In this document: positions 54,828-62,220 of the stretch, piece by piece | Layout of the letters: each line of letters starts with the position of its first letter | Numbering within the stretch: the first letter of the stretch is position 1 | Assembly: GCF_001650735.1 (NCBI RefSeq) | Contig: NZ_LXVY01000034.1 | Span: forward strand, 434,001-498,000 | From: Sphingomonas sp. TDK1 | GTDB lineage: Bacteria; Pseudomonadota; Alphaproteobacteria; Sphingomonadales; Sphingomonadaceae | DNA length: 64,000 nt | Direction: 5' to 3' | Notes under the pieces: generated by a model | Told to the model about the DNA's origin: nothing | The model's database searches: none | The model's input: only the letters and a program-made list of their open reading frames with translations | Translations under genes and position numbers: made by a program

Positions 54828-55772
54828 ATGGCGTTACCGGCTCTCTTCGATCGTCTGCGGCTTCCCGTCATCGGCTCGCCGCTTTTCATCATCTCCTGCC
54901 CCGAGTTGGTGATCGCCCAGTGCAAGGCAGGGATCGTCGGATCCTTTCCGGCGCTGAACGCGCGGCCCCAGAGCCAGCTCGACGAATGGCTGCACCAAAT
55001 CACTGAGGCGCTCGCCGCCTGGGACCGCGATCATCCCGAAACGCCGGCAGCACCCTTTGCGGTCAATCAGATCGTTCATCGCTCCAACCCACGCCTGGAA
55101 GAAGATGTTTCGACATGCGCCAAGTGGAAGGTGCCGATCGTCATCACCTCCCTGGGCGCGCGGCCGGAACTCAACGAGGCGGTGCATGCCTGGGGCGGCA
55201 TCACGCTCCACGACGTGATCGACGATCGCTTTGCCCATAAGGCAGTCGAAAAGGGCGCGGATGGGCTGATCCTGGTCGCTACCGGCGCTGGTGGCCATGC
55301 GGGGCGGCTGAGCCCTTTCGCGCTTGTCCAGGAAGTCCGGGCCTGGTTCGACGGCCCCATTGCCTTGTCAGGCGCGATCGCTACCGGCGGCGCCATACTG
55401 GCTGCCCAGGCGATGGGCGCGGACCTCACCTATATCGGCTCGCCCTTCATCGCCACCGAAGAGGCCAACGCGGTCCAAGCCTATAAGCAGGCGATCGTCG
55501 ACGGCCATGCCGAAGACATCGTCTATTCCAATCTCTTCACCGGCGTGCACGGCAATTATCTGCGCGCCTCGATTGTCAATGCGGGCCTCGATCCGGACCA
55601 TCTCCCGGAGAGCGATCCCAGCGCGATGAATTTCGGCGGCGCCAAGGCCTGGAAAGACATTTGGGGTTCGGGCCAAGGCATCGGCGCGGTCCATGCCATC
55701 GAGCCAGCCAGCGCGCGCATCGAGCGCCTGCGCGAGGAATATGCCGCGGCACGCGCCCGGCTGGCGCTCTAA
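54828..55772 (+). CDS. Nitronate monooxygenase (2-nitropropane dioxygenase type)
   Basis: A 314-residue FMN-dependent TIM-barrel enzyme. It shows GSPLFIISCPELV near the start, AVNQIVH near 80, ITSLGARPE near 105, and the FMN phosphate-binding ATGAGGHAGR and GAIATGGAI segments near 145 and 183. It oxidises alkyl nitronates to carbonyl compounds and nitrite. A monocistronic gene, convergent with rcdA. Confidence 0.92.
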   Translation: MALPALFDRLRLPVIGSPLFIISCPELVIAQCKAGIVGSFPALNARPQSQLDEWLHQITEALAAWDRDHPETPAAPFAVNQIVHRSNPRLEEDVSTCAKWKVPIVITSLGARPELNEAVHAWGGITLHDVIDDRFAHKAVEKGADGLILVATGAGGHAGRLSPFALVQEVRAWFDGPIALSGAIATGGAILAAQAMGADLTYIGSPFIATEEANAVQAYKQAIVDGHAEDIVYSNLFTGVHGNYLRASIVNAGLDPDHLPESDPSAMNFGGAKAWKDIWGSGQGIGAVHAIEPASARIERLREEYAAARARLAL

Positions 55773-55776
55773 GCCC

Positions 55777-56238
55777 TCAGAAGGCCCCGCTGAGCCGATC
55801 CAGCATGCGCCGGGCGGGACTTGGCACCGCCACGCCCGGCACATCGAAAGCGGAATCCAGTCGGGCAACGCGGCGATAGAGATCAATGCTCGACCGGACG
55901 ATCGCGACTGCCTGATGGGGCATGCTCTCCAGCAGGACCGGGTCGGTTTCCGGCGCGGGACCCAGGCGACGGCCCGCCGTGCGCGCATCGGCCAGTTGCA
56001 GTTCCCCTGCATCGACAGCGCGCTGGGTGAGCAACCAGGCAATCACGTGCATCAGCCGCGTCGTGACCTTCAGCGACTCGCACGAAAAGGCGACACGGGT
56101 CAGCGCCTCCAGCGCGTCACGCTCGTCGCGGCCCAGCTGGTCGAAATAACCGCGCGCCTCATCAGCGAGCACCATCGCCTCGACATATAGCGAGTCGACC
56201 AGACGACGATGGAGGGTAATGGCGTCCTGCCCGTTCAT
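55777..56238 (-). CDS. rcdA: DUF1465/RcdA-family protein (ClpXP adaptor type)
   Basis: A 153-residue, mostly helical protein with the DUF1465 pattern: LVDSLYVEAMVLADEARGYF early, SCESLKVTTRLMHVIAWLL in the middle, and a Pro-rich C-terminus. In Caulobacter the family member RcdA is an adaptor for ClpXP-driven proteolysis of the cell-cycle regulator CtrA. That role is inferred for this organism. It is followed upstream by DUF465 genes, a common alphaproteobacterial neighbourhood. Confidence 0.75.
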   Translation of the reverse strand: MNGQDAITLHRRLVDSLYVEAMVLADEARGYFDQLGRDERDALEALTRVAFSCESLKVTTRLMHVIAWLLTQRAVDAGELQLADARTAGRRLGPAPETDPVLLESMPHQAVAIVRSSIDLYRRVARLDSAFDVPGVAVPSPARRMLDRLSGAF

Positions 56239-56311
56239 TCCGGCCTAGCTGCCACAGGTACGGGTCACGCGGAAAGCCCCAAACGCGCGACAGCGCAACA
56301 TGGCGAAACGA

Positions 56312-56509
56312 TCACGCGATAATGTCGGGAATCAGCTGGTCCTCAAGGATCGAGATCTCATCTCGGAGCTTGAGCTTGCGCTTTTTCAGCCGGGCGATTT
56401 GCAGCTGGTCACCCGTCCCGGAGTCGACAAGAGCGAGGATGGCGGCATCCAGATCGCGATGCTCCGCGCGCAGTGGCTCCAGCCGCCGCCGGATCTCGCT
56501 CTCGTCCAT
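56312..56509 (-). CDS. YdcH/DUF465 small coiled-coil protein
   Basis: A 65-residue acidic-basic helical protein from MDESEIRRRLEP, with GGGGCAGGGA upstream; a longer in-frame start adds 18 atypical residues and is rejected. The heptad-rich middle and the LKKRKLKLRDEI segment are typical of DUF465, whose function is unknown. It is divergent from a second, shorter DUF465 gene. Confidence 0.85.
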   Translation of the reverse strand: MDESEIRRRLEPLRAEHRDLDAAILALVDSGTGDQLQIARLKKRKLKLRDEISILEDQLIPDIIA

Positions 56510-56670
56510 TCCCTGCCCCCAGTGCACGCGACTCGCCGGATCGTGCTCCGGCGCACGGACCATCGCGGCTTTTCGCCCTTCTGTCGATCAGTGTTGATTC
56601 TGCACGCGACAAAGCTGGCGAAACATGATGTAGTTCGCACCCCTCAGAGTCGTAGAAGGAGGACTGCTTC

Positions 56671-56823
56671 ATGCACACCGCGCATCTTTCGGCACTTAAC
56701 GCCAAACATTCGCAGCTTGATCAGCGAATCGCCAACGAAACGCAGCGCCCCCTCCCCGATCACATACTCATTGCGCAATTGAAGAAACAGAAACTGCGCG
56801 TCAAGGAAGAGATGCAGCGCTAG
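56671..56823 (+). CDS. Second DUF465-type small protein
   Basis: A 50-residue protein (MHTAHLSALNAKHSQ to EEMQR) with an AAGGAGGA ribosome site 8 bases upstream. It has the DUF465 core: a first helix, then LPDHILIAQLKKQKLRVKEE. It is divergent from the longer DUF465 gene with 161 bases between, which must contain both promoters. Slightly lower GC than its neighbours. Confidence 0.85.
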   Translation: MHTAHLSALNAKHSQLDQRIANETQRPLPDHILIAQLKKQKLRVKEEMQR

Positions 56824-56966
56824 CTATCTCGTCCACAGACTATTTGTCGTGATCTTGGACTCGCGTAGCGCAAGGGCGTTGCGCGAGCCCGGATCGGGTT
56901 CAACCAATAAGACGTCCGCACAGGTCCGGGGCGGTTCACCCCATGGATTTGCGCTGCCTACCCGCG

Positions 56967-57341
56967 TCAGCGACGTGTGAGGATGGGCTTCACATAGTCA
57001 GGGGTTCGCGTGCCGCCGCCTACGGGCTTGCGGGCCAGCTTCGGATCGATCTCGTGATCGAAGGCCACGCCCACACGTCCCTCGGCTGCCCAGGCGATCT
57101 TGCCCTTCACCCAGCCCACGCCGCGCACTTCGACTTCCACGGGTGTGCGAAGGCTCACCGGCGCGGCATATTCCGCCATCAGACCGCCAGCCGAAAGATT
57201 TCGGACCCGCACCGTCCCCGCATCCTCTGCGTCCACGCGGAATTGCGCGGTCAGCAACAGGCTGTCGCGAACGCCACTGCGCTTCCCCGCGAAATCATCC
57301 GCGGAAAGCGTGTTGGTGGGGATGTAAGACTGCTGGTCCAT
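56967..57341 (-). CDS. PilZ-domain protein, predicted cyclic di-GMP binder
   Basis: A 124-residue single-domain PilZ protein. The c-di-GMP motifs are RSGVR (21-25, RxxxR) and NLSAGG (48-53, with Asn in place of the usual first Asp of DxSxxG). The Arg pair and Ser/Gly are kept, so binding is likely. It is a possible receptor for the membrane diguanylate cyclase at 49.8-50.8 kb. Confidence 0.9.
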   Translation of the reverse strand: MDQQSYIPTNTLSADDFAGKRSGVRDSLLLTAQFRVDAEDAGTVRVRNLSAGGLMAEYAAPVSLRTPVEVEVRGVGWVKGKIAWAAEGRVGVAFDHEIDPKLARKPVGGGTRTPDYVKPILTRR

Positions 57342-57413
57342 TGTTGGCTCTCAAACGCGGATTCGCACCCGAAGGGAAGTAGACCAACAACTCTTAACGA
57401 AAGGATTAACCGG

Positions 57414-57444
57414 AATCCGCTCCGGAAAAATGCCGGAGCGGATT
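57414..57444. terminator. Strong hairpin between dksA and the PilZ gene
   Basis: A perfect 12-bp stem AATCCGCTCCGG/CCGGAGCGGATT with a 7-base A-rich loop lies 13 bases past the dksA stop. There is no T tract on either strand after the stem, so it is an intrinsic terminator only in a loose sense. Confidence 0.6.
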
Positions 57445-57457
57445 TCCGCCGTGGATT

Positions 57458-57925
57458 TTACTCGTCCCGGCTGATCTTCTCGTTGCGCTCGTGCCGCTCC
57501 TGCGCCTCCACGGTCATCGTGGCAGTAGGACGGGCCTCGAGGCGGCCGAGCGGGATCGGCTCGCCAGTCACCTCGCAATAGCCATACTCACCTTCTTCGA
57601 TCCGACGGAGCGCCGCGTCGATCTTGGCGATGAGCTTGCGCTGCCGATCGCGGGTGCGCAGTTCGATCGACCAGTCGGTCTCGCTCGACGCACGATCGGT
57701 GAGATCCGCTTCGCGCAGCGGTTCCGACTGGAGCTGGTTCAGCGTGCCTGCCGCTTCGCGATAGATCGCGTCCTTCCAGGCATTCAGCTTGGCGCGGAAA
57801 TATTCCTGCTGCCGAGGATTCATGAAGGGTTCGTCGTCACTCGGCCGGTACCCATCGTCGCCATCGTTGGCGGCCGGAGGAACGCTTTTATCGTGCTCGT
57901 CAAAACGGCCCAAAACAGTTGCCAT
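57458..57925 (-). CDS. dksA: DksA-family RNA polymerase-binding regulator with a single cysteine
   Basis: A 155-residue DksA with the coiled-coil tip motif DLTDRA (74-79, DxxDxA) and the C-terminal EEGEYGYCEVTGEPI block. Of the four zinc-binding cysteines of E. coli DksA only Cys117 remains; the second pair is replaced (TATMTVEAQ). Single-cysteine DksA proteins occur in other alphaproteobacteria and can still act with ppGpp, so this is a lineage feature rather than decay. The start MATVLGRF was chosen over an upstream ATG 30 codons earlier because the upstream part does not look like DksA. Confidence 0.92.
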   Translation of the reverse strand: MATVLGRFDEHDKSVPPAANDGDDGYRPSDDEPFMNPRQQEYFRAKLNAWKDAIYREAAGTLNQLQSEPLREADLTDRASSETDWSIELRTRDRQRKLIAKIDAALRRIEEGEYGYCEVTGEPIPLGRLEARPTATMTVEAQERHERNEKISRDE

Positions 57926-58059
57926 TCCCACTCTCCACACCAGTCCCCCGGTGGCCAGCCGCCAGGAGACTGCATTGCCCGCAGGCGCTATACTTTCGCA
58001 AGCAGCCGTTAACAAGCCAATGCCGCGAAAGCTTTTTGGCGGGAATTCCCCATAGTTGA

Positions 58060-58235
58060 GTAGAAATTAGCCCCGCCTGAACCAGCTGCGCCTTTTCGCG
58101 TTTCTGTGCGAGACAAAAGGCGGGCCCGTGCCGTCCCGAAACGGTCCTTGTCCTGATTTCGAACGATTGCGGATGCATCATCATGCGTCTTCGGGGGGCG
58201 GCGGCAGAAGGCGATTTCCCCTGCCGCCGCCTTTT
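58060..58235 (+). ncRNA. Candidate sRNA on the strand opposite dksA and the host-attachment gene
   Basis: The 309-base gap 57926-58234 holds no gene. On the plus strand it ends in an orphan intrinsic terminator: an 11-bp stem GGCGGCGGCAG/CTGCCGCCGCC (58197-58207 and 58221-58231) followed by TTTT, with no plus-strand gene upstream to use it. Another hairpin, CGCCTTTT/AAAAGGCG (starting near 58089), lies within the stretch. The 5' end given is a guess and no strong promoter was found. The rest of the gap probably contains the dksA promoter. Confidence 0.4.
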
Positions 58236-58690
58236 CATGCCGAAAGCAGCGCCGATTCGATCGCCGGCACAGGATGATCGGTCAGGTCCTTGGCGAGTTC
58301 GCCCTTCAATCGATCACTGACGCTGCTGTGATAGTGCTTGCGCAGCTCGCCCAGCGTCTTGGGCGGCGCGACGATGATAAGGGATTCGAAGCTGTTGCGG
58401 AGCGCCGCCTCCTTCAGCATCGCCGCGACCTCGGCGGCGAAACGATCTTCTTCCAATTGATGGAAATCGGTTTCGCCCATCGTCCCGCCGGACGATGCGA
58501 ATTGCCCGCCGCCGCGCGTGGAAGCCGCCGCACCGGACGAATCGGTTTTCTGGTCGGAGTCCTTGGGGTTCGGATGCAACTCCTTTCGGACCACCTGAAG
58601 GTTCGGATATTCGGCATCGCCTTCATTGCGCAGCATCAGCAGCTTGCGTCCGTCGGCCACCACCACCATCGCGTCGTGCGGAACCTGCAT
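58235..58690 (-). CDS. Host attachment family protein
   Basis: A 151-residue protein from MQVPHDAMVVVADG (GGAGAG upstream; in-frame codons further upstream would overlap serS on the other strand). The start VVVADGRKLLMLRN and the C-terminal LIIVAPPKTLGELRKHY block match the AtsE-like host attachment family, related to ribosome-interacting eRF1-like folds. A Gly/Ser-rich loop separates the halves. The name reflects the first described plant-bacterium member; the molecular role is unknown. Confidence 0.82.
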   Translation of the reverse strand: MQVPHDAMVVVADGRKLLMLRNEGDAEYPNLQVVRKELHPNPKDSDQKTDSSGAAASTRGGGQFASSGGTMGETDFHQLEEDRFAAEVAAMLKEAALRNSFESLIIVAPPKTLGELRKHYHSSVSDRLKGELAKDLTDHPVPAIESALLSA

Positions 58691-58783
58691 TGCGCTCTCC
58701 TTTGGCTGCTCGCTTGGGCAAGACCAACGGATGGGCGGCGGCGGGGTTGCGTGGGGAACAGGGCCCGGCCATAGGCTCGTGCC

Positions 58784-60064
58784 ATGCACGACATCCGCTT
58801 CCTCCGCGAACATCCCGAAGCTTTCGACCAAGGCCTAGCCAAGCGCGGCCTGGAACCGCAGTCGGAGGCGCTGCTGGCGCTGGACGAGCGCCGCCGCGCA
58901 CTGGTCACCGAACTGCAGGCGGGGCAAGCCCGCCGCAACGAAGCCTCCAAGGCGATCGGTGCCGCCAAGGCGAAGAAGGACGAGGAAACCGCCTCGGCGC
59001 TGATGGCGGAGGTCGGAGCGCTCAAGGAACGGCTTCCCGCGCTCGAGGCAGAGGAAAAGTCAGTCGGCGACGAGCTCGAAGGCCGGCTCGCGACGCTTCC
59101 CAACCTGCCCTACCCCGATGTGGCGCTGGGCGCCGACGAGAACGACAATGTCTTCGTGCACGAGCGCGGCACGATCCCCGCCTTCGGTTTTACGCCGAAG
59201 GAGCATGATGCGATCGGCCCGGCGCTTGGCCTGGACTTCGAGACCGGCGCCGCCATGTCCGGCGCGCGCTTCACTTTTGTCCGCGGCCATGCCGCCCGGC
59301 TGCACCGCGCGCTGGGCCAGTTCATGCTCGATACGCTGACCGGAACCTACGGCTATGAAGAATGCGTGCCGCCCCTGCTGGTGCGCGACGAGGCGCTGTT
59401 CGGCACCGGCCAGCTGCCCAAGTTCGCCGAGGACCTGTTCCAGACCACCGATGGCCGCTGGCTGATTCCCACCGCCGAGGTTAGCCTCACCAACGCGGTG
59501 CGCGAGAAGATCCTGACGGAGGAGGAACTGCCCCTTCGCCTCACCGCCCTCACCGCCTGCTTCCGTTCCGAAGCGGGCGCGGCGGGCCGTGACACACGCG
59601 GCTTTATCCGCCAGCACCAGTTCGAAAAGGTCGAGATGGTGTCGATCACTACCCCGGACCAGTCCGAGGCAGAGCATGAGCGGATGACCGCCGCCGCCGA
59701 GGACGTGCTTACCAAGCTCGGTCTCGCCTTCCGCCGGATGAAGCTGTGCAGCGGCGACATGGGCTTCACCGCCGCGCGCACCTACGATCTCGAAGTATGG
59801 CTGCCGGGCCAGGATCGCTATCGCGAGATCTCGTCCTGCTCGACCTGCGCCGATTTCCAGGCCCGCCGCATGAATGCGCGCTACCGCCCGGAGGGCGAAA
59901 AGAACACGCGCTTCGTCCATACGCTCAACGGCTCGGGTCTGGCGGTGGGCCGAACACTGGTCGCCGTGCTGGAGAATTATCAGCAGGAAGACGGATCGGT
60001 GGCGGTGCCGGCGGTGCTCCAGCCGTATCTTGGCGGACTGAACCGGCTCGAACCGCGCAGCTGA
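58784..60064 (+). CDS. serS: Seryl-tRNA synthetase
   Basis: A 426-residue class II synthetase. An N-terminal coiled-coil arm (about 30-100) binds the long variable arm of tRNA-Ser. Motif 2 is [17 protein letters not shown] near residues 257-273; motif 3 with GSGLAVGRT is near 380. Its TGA overlaps the ATG of surE by one base, so the two genes form an operon. Confidence 0.97.
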   Translation: MHDIRFLREHPEAFDQGLAKRGLEPQSEALLALDERRRALVTELQAGQARRNEASKAIGAAKAKKDEETASALMAEVGALKERLPALEAEEKSVGDELEGRLATLPNLPYPDVALGADENDNVFVHERGTIPAFGFTPKEHDAIGPALGLDFETGAAMSGARFTFVRGHAARLHRALGQFMLDTLTGTYGYEECVPPLLVRDEALFGTGQLPKFAEDLFQTTDGRWLIPTAEVSLTNAVREKILTEEELPLRLTALTACFRSEAGAAGRDTRGFIRQHQFEKVEMVSITTPDQSEAEHERMTAAAEDVLTKLGLAFRRMKLCSGDMGFTAARTYDLEVWLPGQDRYREISSCSTCADFQARRMNARYRPEGEKNTRFVHTLNGSGLAVGRTLVAVLENYQQEDGSVAVPAVLQPYLGGLNRLEPRS

Positions 60065-60831
60065 TGCGGATCCTCCTCACCAACGACGACGGCTATCATG
60101 CCCGCGGCCTCGCGGTGCTGGAGCGGATCGCGCGGACGCTGTCGGACGACATCACGGTCGTCGCGCCGGCGGAGGAGCAATCGGGCAAGGGCCGCTCGCT
60201 CACCATCACCGAGCCGTTCCGCGTCCGCCGCCACGGCGACAACCGCTATGCGGTGAAGGGCACGCCGACCGATTGCGTGATGTTCGCGCTCGCCGAGGTG
60301 ATGGCGGACGCCAAGCCCGACCTGATCCTCTCGGGCGTCAACCGTGGCGGCAACCTCGCCGAGGACGTGAGCTACTCCGGCACCGTCTCGGCCGCGATGG
60401 AAGGCGCGCTGGCCGGCATCCGCTCGATCGCGCTCAGCCAGCGCTACGCGCGCAGCGGCATGGGCGACGCGGTGCCCTTCGACACTGCCGAGGCCTGGGG
60501 TGAGCGCGTACTGCGGCCGCTGCTAGACGTCACCATGGAACCGCGCACGCTGGTCAACATCAACTTCCCGCCCATCGAAGCCGGCGCCGTGCAGGGCATC
60601 AAGGTGGTGGCGCAGGGCTTCCGCGACTATGGCCGCGTGGGGCTCGACAAGCGCCTCGATCCGCGCGGCTTCCCCTATTACTGGCTGGCGATGGGGCGGA
60701 TGCCGCACCAGGCGGCACCCGATACCGATCTCGACGCGATCGAGGCCGGGTTCGTCACCGTTACGCCGCTCCATCTCGACCTTACCCACCGCGAATCGAT
60801 GGACCGGCTGCGCGGCGCCTATGCGGGCTGA
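60064..60831 (+). CDS. surE: 5'/3'-nucleotidase SurE
   Basis: A 255-residue SurE. The metal site is built from [10 protein letters not shown] at the N-terminus (Asp8, Asp9), a Ser in the EEQSGKG segment near residue 40, and Asn in SGVNRGGN near 97. It dephosphorylates nucleoside monophosphates and is a stress-survival enzyme. It is translationally coupled to serS, a synteny often seen in alphaproteobacteria. Confidence 0.96.
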   Translation: MRILLTNDDGYHARGLAVLERIARTLSDDITVVAPAEEQSGKGRSLTITEPFRVRRHGDNRYAVKGTPTDCVMFALAEVMADAKPDLILSGVNRGGNLAEDVSYSGTVSAAMEGALAGIRSIALSQRYARSGMGDAVPFDTAEAWGERVLRPLLDVTMEPRTLVNINFPPIEAGAVQGIKVVAQGFRDYGRVGLDKRLDPRGFPYYWLAMGRMPHQAAPDTDLDAIEAGFVTVTPLHLDLTHRESMDRLRGAYAG

Positions 60832-60843
60832 GAACGCACGCCG

Positions 60844-61188
60844 ATGACGGATCGCCTGCTGCCGATCGGGCTGCTGTTCGTCTCCAACATCTTCATGACC
60901 TTCGCGTGGTACGGCCATCTGAAGTTCAAGAATGCGCCGATCCTGCTCGTCATCCTCATCAGCTGGGGTATCGCGCTGGTGGAATATTGCTTCGCGGTGC
61001 CGGCCAATCGGCTGGGCAGCGCGGTCTATTCGGCGGCGCAGCTGAAGGGCATGCAGGAGGTGATTACCCTCACCGTCTTCGCGGCCTTTTCGGTCCTGTA
61101 TCTGGGACAGCGGATTACGCTGAATCACCTGATCGGCTTCGCGCTGATCGCGGCCGGCGCCTTCTTCCTGTTCCGCACACAGCACTGA
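60844..61188 (+). CDS. DUF486/DMT-type membrane protein
   Basis: A 114-residue protein with four hydrophobic segments (about 5-24, 32-50, 68-88, 92-110) and the DUF486 signature NIFMTFAWYGHLKFKN. It is distantly related to small multidrug resistance and DMT transporters; the substrate is unknown. It follows surE by 12 bases and is probably in the same operon. Confidence 0.88.
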   Translation: MTDRLLPIGLLFVSNIFMTFAWYGHLKFKNAPILLVILISWGIALVEYCFAVPANRLGSAVYSAAQLKGMQEVITLTVFAAFSVLYLGQRITLNHLIGFALIAAGAFFLFRTQH

Positions 61189-61232
61189 ACCGGGCGGGTG
61201 CAAGCGCGTTTCTTTCGGACAAGGAGAGCGCC

Positions 61233-61373
61233 ATGAACCCCGAACCGACCCGCGAGACGCCCGACACCCAGCCCGGCACCGCGCACCAGCCCGACGGCAC
61301 CGACAGCTCTGCGGAGTGGAATGCAGGAATCGCCGACGAGAAGATGATCCCGGATCAGAATCCCGAGGACTGA
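61233..61373 (+). CDS. Small acidic hydrophilic protein, unknown
   Basis: A 46-residue protein, MNPEPTRETP to DQNPED, preceded by AAGGAGAG at good spacing. It is Pro-, Asp-, Glu- and Thr-rich and probably disordered. No family recognised. The good ribosome site makes it likely to be real. Confidence 0.55.
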   Translation: MNPEPTRETPDTQPGTAHQPDGTDSSAEWNAGIADEKMIPDQNPED

Positions 61374-61382
61374 TCCTACCTG

Positions 61383-61406
61383 ATCCTCCCCCTGGCGGGG
61401 GAGGAT
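61383..61406. repeat. GC-rich inverted repeat (REP-like), also a possible bidirectional terminator
   Basis: A perfect 10-bp stem ATCCTCCCCC/GGGGGAGGAT with loop TGGC lies between two convergent genes. Its CCTCCCCCTGGCGGGGGAGG core looks like a small dispersed intergenic repeat; copy number cannot be judged from one window. Confidence 0.5.
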
Positions 61407-61417
61407 TGACGTCGGCT

Positions 61418-62158
61418 TCACTGCAGCTCGAAGGTGACCACCAGCGCCTTCTCGACATGCGTGGCGCCGTCCGCCCGCTTGAAGCTGCGGAACACCGCCT
61501 GCGGCCCCTGGCTCATCGCCAGCTCGATCTTGTTCTGGACGGCGGGCGTGAGCGGACCGTTGCCGGTTTCGCTGATACGCACAACCCGAGCGACGCGCAG
61601 GCCCATATCCTTGGCGTAGATCTCGGCATCGGCGCGGGCATTGCGCAGCGCCATCGCCTTCACCTGTTTGTCGGCGACGTTGACCTCCACCATGTCCGGC
61701 TCGGCGCGCAGCGTGCCGATTTCGAAGTCCATCGCGCGCAGCTTGTCCTTCACCGCTTCGGCCTGCGCGGTCGTGCGAAAGGTCAGCAGCCGCGCCTGGG
61801 GATCGGTGACGGTCGGCGCAGCATCGCTGGCGCTGTCCGCATCCTCGTTTTGCATTTGCTCGGCCCGCAGCTTGGAAAGGCTATCCGCCTCAGCATTGCT
61901 GATCGCCGCTGCCGAAAGCCCCTGCGTCTGCAGCGCGCCTTCGACCTTGGTGAGCAGCACGGCGCTGTCGCGCTTGGCCTCCGCCTCGGTCTTGCCCTTG
62001 CCGATATAGCCGACTTCGAGGGTCACCTTTCCCGGCTTCACATCGGCCCAGCCATTGCCGACGATTTCCAACGTAACCGGCCGGCCCGAACGCCCCTGGG
62101 CGCTCGCGACGCCGGGGACGATCAGGGCCAGTGCTAGAACGAGGCTCTTGGTACGCAT
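61418..62158 (-). CDS. SIMPL-domain (DUF541) exported protein
   Basis: A 246-residue protein from MRTKSLVLALAL (GGAGGAGAAG upstream), with a signal peptide cleaved after ASA near residue 20. The SIMPL/DUF541 fold is seen in VTLEIVGNGWADVKPGKVTLEVGY and the LRNARADAEIYAKDMGLRV block near 170. These periplasmic proteins are linked to oxidative-stress tolerance in some bacteria; their activity is unknown. Longer upstream starts would lose the signal peptide. Confidence 0.88.
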   Translation of the reverse strand: MRTKSLVLALALIVPGVASAQGRSGRPVTLEIVGNGWADVKPGKVTLEVGYIGKGKTEAEAKRDSAVLLTKVEGALQTQGLSAAAISNAEADSLSKLRAEQMQNEDADSASDAAPTVTDPQARLLTFRTTAQAEAVKDKLRAMDFEIGTLRAEPDMVEVNVADKQVKAMALRNARADAEIYAKDMGLRVARVVRISETGNGPLTPAVQNKIELAMSQGPQAVFRSFKRADGATHVEKALVVTFELQ

Positions 62159-62220
62159 CAACTTCTCCTCCGATTGTGCGCGCGTACCTGCACAGATCGG
62201 AGGAGAATGTCTTGTAGAAC

